This document shows positions 7,413 to 14,849 of a stretch of 36,398 bases of DNA, one piece after another. How positions within the stretch are numbered: position 1 is the stretch's first letter; each line of letters starts with the position of its first letter. Under the pieces are notes generated by a model that was given only the letters and a program-made list of their open reading frames with translations, was not told the origin of the DNA and made no database searches. This DNA comes from Eubacterium barkeri (GTDB taxonomy: Bacteria; Bacillota; Clostridia; Eubacteriales; Eubacteriaceae), in the NCBI RefSeq assembly GCF_900107125.1, contig NZ_FNOU01000025.1, positions 1 to 36,398 of the forward strand, given 5' to 3'. A program made the position numbers and the translations under genes.

Positions 7413-9500
7413 ATGAAGACTTATCCGACCAAAAACATCAGAAACGTCCTATTGTTAGGACACGGAGGAAGTGGCAAAACCACATTGACCGAAGCGCTGG
7501 CGTTTAATGCAGGTGCTGTGGATCGAATGGGCAGAATCGATGAAGGAAATACCCTGGCCGATTTTGATCCTGAAGAAAAGAGGCGGATGTTTTCAATTTC
7601 ATCGTCCATCGTTCCTGTGGAATATGGTGGACATAAAATCAATCTCATTGATGTTCCAGGCTATTTTGATTTTATTGGTGATGCTTACGCCGCACTCCGG
7701 GTGGCGGACGCCGTCGTCATCGTCATTGATGCATTGGCGGGTGTCCAGGTTGGGACCGAAAAAGCCATGGCGCTTTTAGCCCAGGCCGATATTCCGGCCT
7801 TTATTGTGGTCAATAAAATGGACCGTGAAAATGCAGAGTTTTCCAAAGTTATGGATGGCCTGAAGGAAGCCTTTGGCAATAAGGTGATCCCTCTGGAGCT
7901 GCCCATGGGTGAGGGAGAAGCCATGCGCGGTGTGGTTAACATTGTTGATATGACGGGCTCAGAACGGAAGGATAACCGCTGCTTCGATGTGGAAGTACCG
8001 GATGATATGAAGGAAGAGTTGGAGCCTTACCGGGAAATGATCATGGAATCCGTGGCACAGACCAGCGAAGAACTCATGGAAAAATACTTCGAAGGGGAAG
8101 AGCTTAACGAAGATGAAATTCACTACGGCATTCGTACCGGGGTATTGGAGGGGGATTTGATCCCGGTCTTATGTACCTCAGCGGTTCAGAATATCGGCGT
8201 GGAAACCCTGGAAAATATGATGATCGCCTATTTACCTTCACCGGCAGACAGTGCACCGGCCATTGGGAAGGATCCTAAAGACGAAAAAGAAATCGAACGG
8301 ATTTGTAATGGGGATGCACCCTTCTCTGCTCAGGTCTTTAAGACTATCGTCGACCCCTTTGTCGGCAAACTGTCCATCTTTAAAGTAATGTCTGGTGTTT
8401 TGGAAAACACCACTGAGATTTATAATGCCAATAAGGAACTCAAAGAAAAGGTTGGCCATATTTACGTCCTTCGGGGGAACAAGCAGTTGGATGTTGATGC
8501 TCTGCTGGCCGGGGATATTGGTGCTTTCTCAAAACTGGCCCACACGGTCACCGGAGATACCCTGTGTACGCCTAAAGATCCCATTGTCTATCCTCCCATT
8601 GACATGCCCAGACCGGTCATTTCCATGGCCCTTGAGGCGAAGAATAAAGCGGACATCGATAAGCTGGCCACTGGCCTTCATCGCTTGAAGGAAGAAGATC
8701 CGACCATGGATTCCCACCGGAATAATGAAACGAAGCAGACTCTGCTGTCGGGTTTAGGGGAAATGCATCTGGAGGTTATCTGTAATCGCCTGAAACAAAA
8801 ATTCGGGGTGGAGGTTGAGCTGAAACCCATGCGTGTGCCTTACCGTGAAACCATCCGTAAAAAAGCGGATGCTGAAGGGAAGCATAAAAAGCAATCCGGT
8901 GGATCTGGCCAATTTGGACATGTATATGTCACCTTTGAACCAGGGAACGACCCCAACGATGCCTTTGAATTTGTGGATAAGGTAGTTGGCGGTTCGGTTC
9001 CAAGGAACTTTATTCCCGCTGTTGAGAAAGGCTTGGCCGATTGTATGGTGGAGGGTGTGCTGGCGGGCTACCCTGTAACTGGCGTCAGGGCAACCCTGTA
9101 TGATGGCTCCTATCACGCCGTGGACTCCGATGAAATGTCCTTTAAAATGGCCGCAACCCTGGCCTATCGCAAGGGCATGAAGGATGCGGTTCCAGTGCTG
9201 CTAGAACCCATCTACAAGCTGACCATTACGGTGCCGGAAGCCTACATGGGCGACATTATGGGAGACCTTAATAAAAAGCGGGGACGGATTATGGGGATGG
9301 AACCCATTGATGGCGGCAAGCAGGTCATTACGGCAGAGGCACCCTTGGCAGAAATGTTTAAGTATGCCACAGAGCTGCGCTCCATGACCCAGGCCCGGGG
9401 GGAATTCGAAATGGAATTCGTCCGCTACGAAGAAGCTCCTTCCATGGTTTCCGATAAGGTCGTGGCAGAAGCTCAGGCGGCCAAGGAAGCGAAGAAATAA
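7413..9500 (+). CDS. EF-G-like translational GTPase (second EF-G paralogue)
   Basis: 695 aa with the five-domain EF-G layout, distinct from the canonical fusA at 33592. G1 is GHGGSGKT (16-23, against AHIDAGKTT in canonical EF-G), G3 is DVPGYFDF (80-87) and G4 is NKMD (134-137). Two changes typical of the EF-G-like subfamily are visible. The catalytic histidine of DTPGH is Tyr84, and the ERGITI switch I motif is replaced by EEKRRMFSIS. It probably binds the ribosome, but GTP hydrolysis and its step in translation (recycling, stress or other) may differ from EF-G. It has its own leader and terminator, so it is a single-gene unit. Start: ATG 7413 after AAGGGGGA. Confidence 0.9.
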   Translation: MKTYPTKNIRNVLLLGHGGSGKTTLTEALAFNAGAVDRMGRIDEGNTLADFDPEEKRRMFSISSSIVPVEYGGHKINLIDVPGYFDFIGDAYAALRVADAVVIVIDALAGVQVGTEKAMALLAQADIPAFIVVNKMDRENAEFSKVMDGLKEAFGNKVIPLELPMGEGEAMRGVVNIVDMTGSERKDNRCFDVEVPDDMKEELEPYREMIMESVAQTSEELMEKYFEGEELNEDEIHYGIRTGVLEGDLIPVLCTSAVQNIGVETLENMMIAYLPSPADSAPAIGKDPKDEKEIERICNGDAPFSAQVFKTIVDPFVGKLSIFKVMSGVLENTTEIYNANKELKEKVGHIYVLRGNKQLDVDALLAGDIGAFSKLAHTVTGDTLCTPKDPIVYPPIDMPRPVISMALEAKNKADIDKLATGLHRLKEEDPTMDSHRNNETKQTLLSGLGEMHLEVICNRLKQKFGVEVELKPMRVPYRETIRKKADAEGKHKKQSGGSGQFGHVYVTFEPGNDPNDAFEFVDKVVGGSVPRNFIPAVEKGLADCMVEGVLAGYPVTGVRATLYDGSYHAVDSDEMSFKMAATLAYRKGMKDAVPVLLEPIYKLTITVPEAYMGDIMGDLNKKRGRIMGMEPIDGGKQVITAEAPLAEMFKYATELRSMTQARGEFEMEFVRYEEAPSMVSDKVVAEAQAAKEAKK

Positions 9501-9517
9501 AAAAGCGTGCTAAGAGG

Positions 9518-9549
9518 AAGCCGGTGTCCTTCGGGATGCCGGCTTTTTT
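9518..9549 (+). terminator. Intrinsic terminator of the EF-G-like gene
   Basis: A 12-bp stem (9518-9529 with 9534-9545, with G-T wobbles) is capped by a stable TTCG tetraloop and followed by a run of six T (9544-9549). Confidence 0.9.
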
Positions 9550-9581
9550 CGTGGAATCAAGGTGGAAGGAATTGTACTTTG

Positions 9582-9622
9582 GTGATAATATCACAGAAAA
9601 TTATAGGGACAGGCGGTATAAT
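9582..9622 (+). promoter_or_regulatory. Activator-type promoter: GTGA palindrome plus TATAAT
   Basis: A perfect inverted repeat GTGATA-A-TATCAC (9582-9594) lies 22 bp upstream of a consensus TATAAT (9617-9622). No recognisable -35 exists at the right distance. With a start near 9629 the palindrome centre is at about -41, the position used by class II Crp/Fnr activators. The half-site GTGA is the Crp-type core, although the spacing (N5) is one base shorter than the classical N6. A Crp/Fnr regulator is encoded next door at 12280. Confidence 0.55.
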
Positions 9623-9654
9623 GGAAAAAAAGTGAGTAAACGGAGGATATCATC

Positions 9655-12123
9655 ATGGGGAAACGCATTATTATCGTGGGGGGCGTGGCAGGCGGTGCCA
9701 GTGCAGCCGCCCGGCTGCGCCGTCTGGACGAGGAAGCTGAAATTACAATTTACGAACGGGGCGAGTATATTTCTTACGCCAATTGCGGGCTGCCCTATCA
9801 TCTGGGGGATGTGATTGCCTCCCGGGATGCCCTGCTCTTAAACACCCCCGAGGGAATGGAGAAGAAATACAATGTGTCCGTGCAGGTACGCCATGAGGTG
9901 GTGGCCATTCATCGGGAAGCCCACACAGTGGAGGTAAAGGATTTGGAAACCGGGGTGACGACCACTGTCCCCTATGACAAATTGGTGCTGGCCACTGGGT
10001 CATCCCCCATTGTACCCCCCCTGCCGGGCATCGATCATCCCAAAATCATGCCCCTGTGGACCGTGCCGGATATGGATCGGATCAAAGCTCTCCTGGGGGC
10101 AGGCGGTGCTGGAGAAATGGTCGTAGTGGGCGGCGGCTTTATTGGGCTCGAGGTCGCAGAGAACCTTCGGGAAGCCGGTGTCACCGTACACTTAGTAGAA
10201 AAGCTGAACCAGGTGATGGCCCCCCTGGATTTGGAAATGGCTAGGCTTGTTCAGGGCGAGCTGGTGGCGAAGGGTGTGGATCTACACCTGGGCATGGGCG
10301 TCACCGGATTTGAGGATATGGACGAAAAAGTCAAGGTCTTACTGGAGGATGGCACCCACATTGCCGCAGATGGCGTGGTTTTAGCCATTGGGGTGCGCCC
10401 CAATAACCAGCTGGCCGTGGATGCGGAACTGGCAGTGGGACCCCGGGGTGGGATTATCACCGACGGGGCGATGGTCACCACGGACCCGGATATCTACGCC
10501 CTGGGAGACGCCGTCGAGGTGGTGGACCGGGTGGATGGCTCCAAGGGGATGATCCCCCTGGCTGGCCCGGCCAATAAGCAGGGGCGGATTGTCGCCGATA
10601 ATTTGGCCGGGGAGAAAAGTGAGTACGCCGGAAGCTTGGGGACTGCGGTGGCCAAGGTCTTCGATTTAACCGCAGCCTCTACCGGTCATAACGAAAAACG
10701 CTTGATGGCCGATGGCCTGGTGAAGGGAAAGGATTATGAGACCATCATCATCACCCAGAATAGCCATGCCGGGTACTATCCCGGGGCCACGCCGTTGACC
10801 CTTAAGCTGCTCTTCGCCCGCCCCGAGGGACGGATTCTGGGCGCACAAATTGTTGGTCGGGATGGTGTGGACAAACGCATTGACACCATTTCGGTGGTCC
10901 TGGGGCTGGGGGGAAGCATTGGGGATCTCACCCGCATCGAGACCGCCTACGCACCGCCCTATTCCTCTGCCAAGGATCCGGTGAATATGGCGGGCTTTGT
11001 GGCTGAAAATGTGCTGACCGGGCGGGTCGCTTTTGCCCCCTGGGACAGTTTAGAAACTCACCCGGAATATACCGTGTTAGACGTTCGGGAGGATGCCGAG
11101 TGTATGGTTAGTGCCATTCCCGGGGCCATTCACATTCCCCTGGGCCAGCTCCGGGATCGACTTGGGGAACTGGGGAAGGATCGGTCAGCCCCGGTGGTGG
11201 TGTTCTGTGCCATCGGTGTCCGGGGTTACAATGCTGCCCGTATTTTAGCCGGCCATGGCTTCACCCAGGCATTGGTCTATCCCGGTGGCATGAAATTTTA
11301 TCGTGCCACCCATTATGAAGCCCTGGGAGAACCCCAGACAACAGTACCCACAGGAGGTCAATCCATGTCTTACCCAAACCAATCCAAAGCAGCCTGTATT
11401 CGGATTAATTGCAGCGGTCTTCAATGTCCTGGGCCCATTATGAAGGTTTTTGAAGCCATGGGTGAAATGGCGGATGGGGATACTTTAGAGGTTCAGGCCT
11501 CGGACCCTGGCTTTACCCAGGATATTGCCGCCTGGTGTCGGCGGACGGGGAATACCCTGTTGGAAACCGGTGAAAGTGGTGGCGGTTATACGGCCCTTTT
11601 GCAAAAGGGAACAGCAGGAAAGCCAGTGGTGAAGGCCGATGCCCTTGGCGCCGTAGAGGGTAAGACCATGGTGGTGTTCAGTGGAGACCTGGATAAGGTG
11701 CTGGCCAGCTTCATCATCGCCAATGGTGCCGCAGCCATGGGCCGCCCGGTGACCATGTTCTTTACCTTTTGGGGACTTAATGCTCTGCGCAAGCCCCATA
11801 AACAGGCGGTTAAAAAATCCATGATGGAAAAAATGTTCGGCGTGATGATGCCCCGGGGTGCCCAAAAGCTTAAGCTTTCTAAAATGAATATGCTGGGCAT
11901 GGGGACGGCCATGATGAAGAAGATCATGAAGGATAAAAATGTGGATTCCCTGGAGACTCTGATGAAAAAGGCCATGGACAATGGGGTGAAGCTGGTGGCC
12001 TGTACCATGAGTATGGATGTCATGGGCATTAAGAAGGAGGAGCTCATCGACGGGATTACCTACGCCGGTGTGGGTGCCTACCTGGGCGATGCTGAAGAAT
12101 CCAACGTCAACTTGTTTGTATAG
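9655..12123 (+). CDS. CoA-disulfide reductase-type oxidoreductase fused to rhodanese, TusA and DsrE domains
   Basis: 822 aa, four domains. Residues 1-450 are a pyridine nucleotide-disulfide oxidoreductase: FAD motif GGVAGGASAAARLRR (9-23), single redox Cys44 in SYANCGLP as in CoA-disulfide and persulfide reductases, NAD(P)H motif GGGFIGLEVAE (159-169), and a C-terminal dimerisation domain. Residues 465-555 are a rhodanese with catalytic Cys518 in VVFCAIGVRG. Residues 580-650 are a TusA-like sulfur carrier with the CPGP motif (Cys591). Residues 660-822 are a DsrE/DsrF-like domain with Cys783 in LVACTMSMDV. The order suggests persulfide passing between Cys residues, with reduction of CoA or polysulfide persulfides; the substrate is inferred. 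Start: ATG 9655, 7 nt after GGAGGA. An internal ribosome binding site precedes residue 571. Confidence 0.9.
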   Translation: MGKRIIIVGGVAGGASAAARLRRLDEEAEITIYERGEYISYANCGLPYHLGDVIASRDALLLNTPEGMEKKYNVSVQVRHEVVAIHREAHTVEVKDLETGVTTTVPYDKLVLATGSSPIVPPLPGIDHPKIMPLWTVPDMDRIKALLGAGGAGEMVVVGGGFIGLEVAENLREAGVTVHLVEKLNQVMAPLDLEMARLVQGELVAKGVDLHLGMGVTGFEDMDEKVKVLLEDGTHIAADGVVLAIGVRPNNQLAVDAELAVGPRGGIITDGAMVTTDPDIYALGDAVEVVDRVDGSKGMIPLAGPANKQGRIVADNLAGEKSEYAGSLGTAVAKVFDLTAASTGHNEKRLMADGLVKGKDYETIIITQNSHAGYYPGATPLTLKLLFARPEGRILGAQIVGRDGVDKRIDTISVVLGLGGSIGDLTRIETAYAPPYSSAKDPVNMAGFVAENVLTGRVAFAPWDSLETHPEYTVLDVREDAECMVSAIPGAIHIPLGQLRDRLGELGKDRSAPVVVFCAIGVRGYNAARILAGHGFTQALVYPGGMKFYRATHYEALGEPQTTVPTGGQSMSYPNQSKAACIRINCSGLQCPGPIMKVFEAMGEMADGDTLEVQASDPGFTQDIAAWCRRTGNTLLETGESGGGYTALLQKGTAGKPVVKADALGAVEGKTMVVFSGDLDKVLASFIIANGAAAMGRPVTMFFTFWGLNALRKPHKQAVKKSMMEKMFGVMMPRGAQKLKLSKMNMLGMGTAMMKKIMKDKNVDSLETLMKKAMDNGVKLVACTMSMDVMGIKKEELIDGITYAGVGAYLGDAEESNVNLFV
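11352..11367 (+). promoter_or_regulatory. Internal ribosome binding site and in-frame ATG before the TusA domain
   Basis: AGGAGG (11352-11357) stands 7 nt before ATG 11365, which is in frame as Met571 of the fusion, exactly in the linker between the rhodanese and TusA domains. Use of it would give a separate 252-residue TusA-DsrE protein. It may instead be a relic of formerly separate genes. Confidence 0.5.
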
Positions 12124-12176
12124 GGGTCGATTAAAATGGAATATGTCTATCTTACCCGCGCCATTCCCTTTGTCGT

Positions 12177-12202
12177 AAGACCTGCTTACCGCAGGTCTTT
12201 TT
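12177..12202 (+). terminator. Intrinsic terminator after the redox fusion gene
   Basis: A perfect 9-bp stem (12177-12185 with 12191-12199), loop TTACC, and five T at 12198-12202. Confidence 0.88.
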
Positions 12203-12205
12203 GTA

Positions 12206-12233
12206 TTGACTTCTTTTCTGGGGACGGTATAAT
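12206..12233 (+). promoter_or_regulatory. Sigma-A-type promoter of the Crp/Fnr gene
   Basis: TTGACT (12206-12211), 16-bp spacer, TATAAT (12228-12233). It begins just after the preceding terminator. The leader to the ATG is about 40 nt. No GTGA palindrome is visible, so direct autoregulation is not suggested. Confidence 0.8.
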
Positions 12234-12279
12234 GAAAATATTGAAATGCGGAAGTACGGATTTGTAGAGGAGGTGGCCC

Positions 12280-12945
12280 ATGGGGCAATTATGTGAGGAT
12301 TTTCCCATTTGGGATGAGCTGACGGAAGGGGAGCAATCGGTGTTGACGTCTGCTGCGGTGCATCGGCTGGTCCCTGGGGGCACCCTGATCCACGACGGCG
12401 GAGAGGAATGCCTGGGGCTTTTAGTGGTGTCCGCGGGGTGGCTGCGGGCCTTTATTATGTCCGAGGAAGGACGGGAGATCACGTTGTATCGCCTGGGCCC
12501 TGGGGAAATCTGCCTGTTTACAGGGTCCTGCATGCTCAAGGAAATGCAATTCGACATTGCCATTGAGGCCGGGGAGGACAGTGCCTATTGGGTGATTCCG
12601 GCTCCGGTTTACAAAGACCTCATGGAGCATTCCACCACCCTGGCGCTGTACACCAACCGCCTCATGGCAGAGCGTTTTTCAGAGGTCATGTGGCTCATGG
12701 AGCAGGTATTGTTCAGACGCTTTGATGTTCGCTTAGCCACGTTTTTACTCTCGGAGTACCAGCGGTCAGGAACTGCCCGTCTGCCCCTGACCCACGATCA
12801 AATTGCCAGGCATCTGGGTACCGCCCGGGAGGTGGTCACGCGGATGCTTAAAAACTTCCAGCAGGAGGGGTGGGTTAAGCTTTCCCGGGGGAGCGTGGAC
12901 ATCATCGATGGGGAAGGACTGCGGTCTTTATGTGCCACCCCTTGA
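12280..12945 (+). CDS. Crp/Fnr-family transcriptional regulator
   Basis: 221 aa. An N-terminal cyclic-nucleotide-binding-like beta-barrel (about 20-115) is followed by a long dimerisation helix (about 120-145) and a winged helix-turn-helix (about 168-210). The recognition helix reads TAREVVTRML, with R183, E184 and R188 matching Arg180, Glu181 and Arg185 of E. coli Crp, which read GTGA half-sites. Cysteines at 5, 44, 78, 84 and 218 leave room for redox or metal sensing, but no canonical Fnr cluster spacing is visible, so the ligand is unknown. GAGGAGGTG precedes the ATG. It is adjacent to and co-directional with the sulfur redox fusion, whose promoter carries a GTGA palindrome, making that gene the likeliest target. 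Confidence 0.9.
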   Translation: MGQLCEDFPIWDELTEGEQSVLTSAAVHRLVPGGTLIHDGGEECLGLLVVSAGWLRAFIMSEEGREITLYRLGPGEICLFTGSCMLKEMQFDIAIEAGEDSAYWVIPAPVYKDLMEHSTTLALYTNRLMAERFSEVMWLMEQVLFRRFDVRLATFLLSEYQRSGTARLPLTHDQIARHLGTAREVVTRMLKNFQQEGWVKLSRGSVDIIDGEGLRSLCATP

Positions 12946-12971
12946 CCCCGGTCACCCGCAATTGATATAAT
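12942..12971 (+). promoter_or_regulatory. Sigma-A-type promoter of murI-trpS
   Basis: TTGACC (12942-12947, overlapping the stop codon of the Crp/Fnr gene), 18-bp spacer, TATAAT (12966-12971) with an extended TGA just before it. Confidence 0.75.
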
Positions 12972-12998
12972 AGACCGGTCTTTAGTAAGGAGGTCATT

Positions 12999-13811
12999 AT
13001 GACCAATCAAAGCCCCATTGGGCTCATCGACTCTGGCATCGGCGGATTTACGGTTCTTCGGGAGCTGCAACAGCGCCTTCCGGGAGAAAACCTCATTTAC
13101 CTGGGGGATTCCCTGCGGATGCCCTATGGCGAGCTGGATAATGCCGCCATTATCGAATATGCCAATAGTGATATCCGTTTCCTGGAGGAACGGGGGGTAA
13201 AGGCCATCCTATTGGCCTGTAATACCATCTCTTCCCTGATGGAACAGCTCACCGCCAATGTTCCCTTGTTTTCCATTGTGGAAGCAGGATGCCTGGCCAC
13301 TATGGAAACCTGTAAAACCGGGGAGGTTGGACTCATCGCTACCCGGGCAACGGTCAATAATGGGGCTTACCCCCGGGTGCTGCGCCAGCTGACGGATCAG
13401 GTCGTCTTCGTTCAGCAGGGGACAAAAACCCTGGCCTCAGTTATTAATAATTATCCCGAGGAGATTGAGCTCCTCAGAACCCATATTCATCTGGCCATTG
13501 ATCCTCTCATTGAGGAACGGGATATCCATGTGTTGCTTTTGGGGTGTACCCACTTTCCCATTGTTCGAGAGACCATCGAGGAATTATACCCCCAATTTAC
13601 CATCATCAATCCGGCCATCAAGGAAATTGATATTTTGAGGGAGAAGCTTACCGCTCAGGATGCCTTTAGTGGAATGGATGATGGTGGAAAAACCGAAATC
13701 TACACCACTGGGACCCAGGCAGATTATGAAATATTTTGCGATATGGTAGACTATTTAGATATTCGGTGTCACAGCCTGAATCAGGCCGTGCTGGATATTG
13801 ATAAAGCTTAG
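12999..13811 (+). CDS. murI: Glutamate racemase
   Basis: Converts L-glutamate to D-glutamate for peptidoglycan, without cofactor. 270 aa. Catalytic features are present: Asp11 in GLIDSGIGGFTVLREL, the cysteine pair Cys74 in LLACNTIS and Cys183 in LLLGCTHFP, and His185. Some otherwise common motifs differ: RMPYGELD in place of the usual R-F-P-Y-G stretch, and VEAG in place of VEPG. A broader Asp/Glu racemase role is therefore possible, although murI is the best call. GGAGG precedes the ATG, and trpS follows 15 nt later. Confidence 0.88.
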   Translation: MTNQSPIGLIDSGIGGFTVLRELQQRLPGENLIYLGDSLRMPYGELDNAAIIEYANSDIRFLEERGVKAILLACNTISSLMEQLTANVPLFSIVEAGCLATMETCKTGEVGLIATRATVNNGAYPRVLRQLTDQVVFVQQGTKTLASVINNYPEEIELLRTHIHLAIDPLIEERDIHVLLLGCTHFPIVRETIEELYPQFTIINPAIKEIDILREKLTAQDAFSGMDDGGKTEIYTTGTQADYEIFCDMVDYLDIRCHSLNQAVLDIDKA

Positions 13812-13826
13812 GAGAAAAGAAAGATT

Positions 13827-14831
13827 ATGGAAGATCAAAAGAAAATTGTGTACTCGGCCATCCAGCCCTCGGGTATGTTCACCATTGGGAATTATTTTGG
13901 GGCCATGAAAAATTGGGTTCCCATGCAGAATGACAATGACTGCTTGTTCTGTCTGGCAGACCTTCACGCCATCACGGTTCCCCAGGTGCCGGCGGACCTG
14001 CGCCGCCGGACATACGAATGTATGGCACTGCTTATGGCCATCGGTATTGATCCCGAAAAAAGTATTTTATACGTCCAGTCCCAGGTGCCGGCCCACACCG
14101 AACTTACCTGGATTTTAAATTGCTCGGCCTATATGGGTGAGCTGTCCCGGATGACTCAGTTTAAGGATAAGTCCAAGAAGCAGGGGAACAACATTCGGGT
14201 GGGGCTATTCGATTATCCTGTGCTCATGGCGGCGGATATTTTGCTGTACCAAACAGATCTGGTGCCCGTGGGCAGTGACCAAAAGCAGCATGTGGAGCTG
14301 GCCCGGGATATTGCCGAGCGGTTTAATGGCCAGTATTCCCCAACCTTTAAGGTTCCGGAGCCCTGGTTTGGGGAAGCCGGAGCCCGGGTGATGAGTCTCC
14401 AGGACCCGGGGCGTAAAATGTCTAAATCCGACGAAAACGTCAATGGCTTTGTATCCATGCTGGACGATCCGGATACCATTATCCGTAAGTTCAAACGGGC
14501 AGTGACGGATTCTGAAACCGTCATTCGCTATGATCGGGAAAACAAGGCTGGGGTATCCAACCTCATGGAAATCTACGGCTGTGCCACGGGCCAGACCCTG
14601 GAAGAAGTCCGTGCGGCCTTTGAAGGAAAGGGCTATGGTGATTTTAAAAAAGCGGTTGGGGAAGCGGTGGCCGATGCCATTCATCCCATCCAGGCAGAAT
14701 ACCATCGCCTGTTATCCGACAAGGGCGCGTTGGAATCCATTATGAAGCACGGTGCTGAACAGGCCGGACGTATCGCTGGAAAGACCCTGTCCAAGGTTCG
14801 ACGTAAGGTCGGCTTTGTTACGGTGAAATAG
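13827..14831 (+). CDS. trpS: Tryptophanyl-tRNA synthetase
   Basis: Class I aminoacyl-tRNA synthetase that charges tRNA-Trp. 334 aa, normal length. It shows SAIQPSGMFTIGNYFGA with the HIGH-equivalent TIGN (19-22), conserved LADLHAIT (43-50), MAADILLY (134-141) and the KMSKS loop (197-201). The 15-nt gap after murI leaves no room for a T-box leader, so any tryptophan control must come from the shared promoter or another mechanism. A membrane protein gene follows 18 nt downstream. Confidence 0.96.
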   Translation: MEDQKKIVYSAIQPSGMFTIGNYFGAMKNWVPMQNDNDCLFCLADLHAITVPQVPADLRRRTYECMALLMAIGIDPEKSILYVQSQVPAHTELTWILNCSAYMGELSRMTQFKDKSKKQGNNIRVGLFDYPVLMAADILLYQTDLVPVGSDQKQHVELARDIAERFNGQYSPTFKVPEPWFGEAGARVMSLQDPGRKMSKSDENVNGFVSMLDDPDTIIRKFKRAVTDSETVIRYDRENKAGVSNLMEIYGCATGQTLEEVRAAFEGKGYGDFKKAVGEAVADAIHPIQAEYHRLLSDKGALESIMKHGAEQAGRIAGKTLSKVRRKVGFVTVK

Positions 14832-14849
14832 AATGATCCAGGAGATGCC

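Noticed and set aside
12135..12266. 43-codon ORF between the redox fusion and the Crp/Fnr gene
   Set aside because: It runs through a clear terminator and a consensus promoter and has no ribosome binding site.
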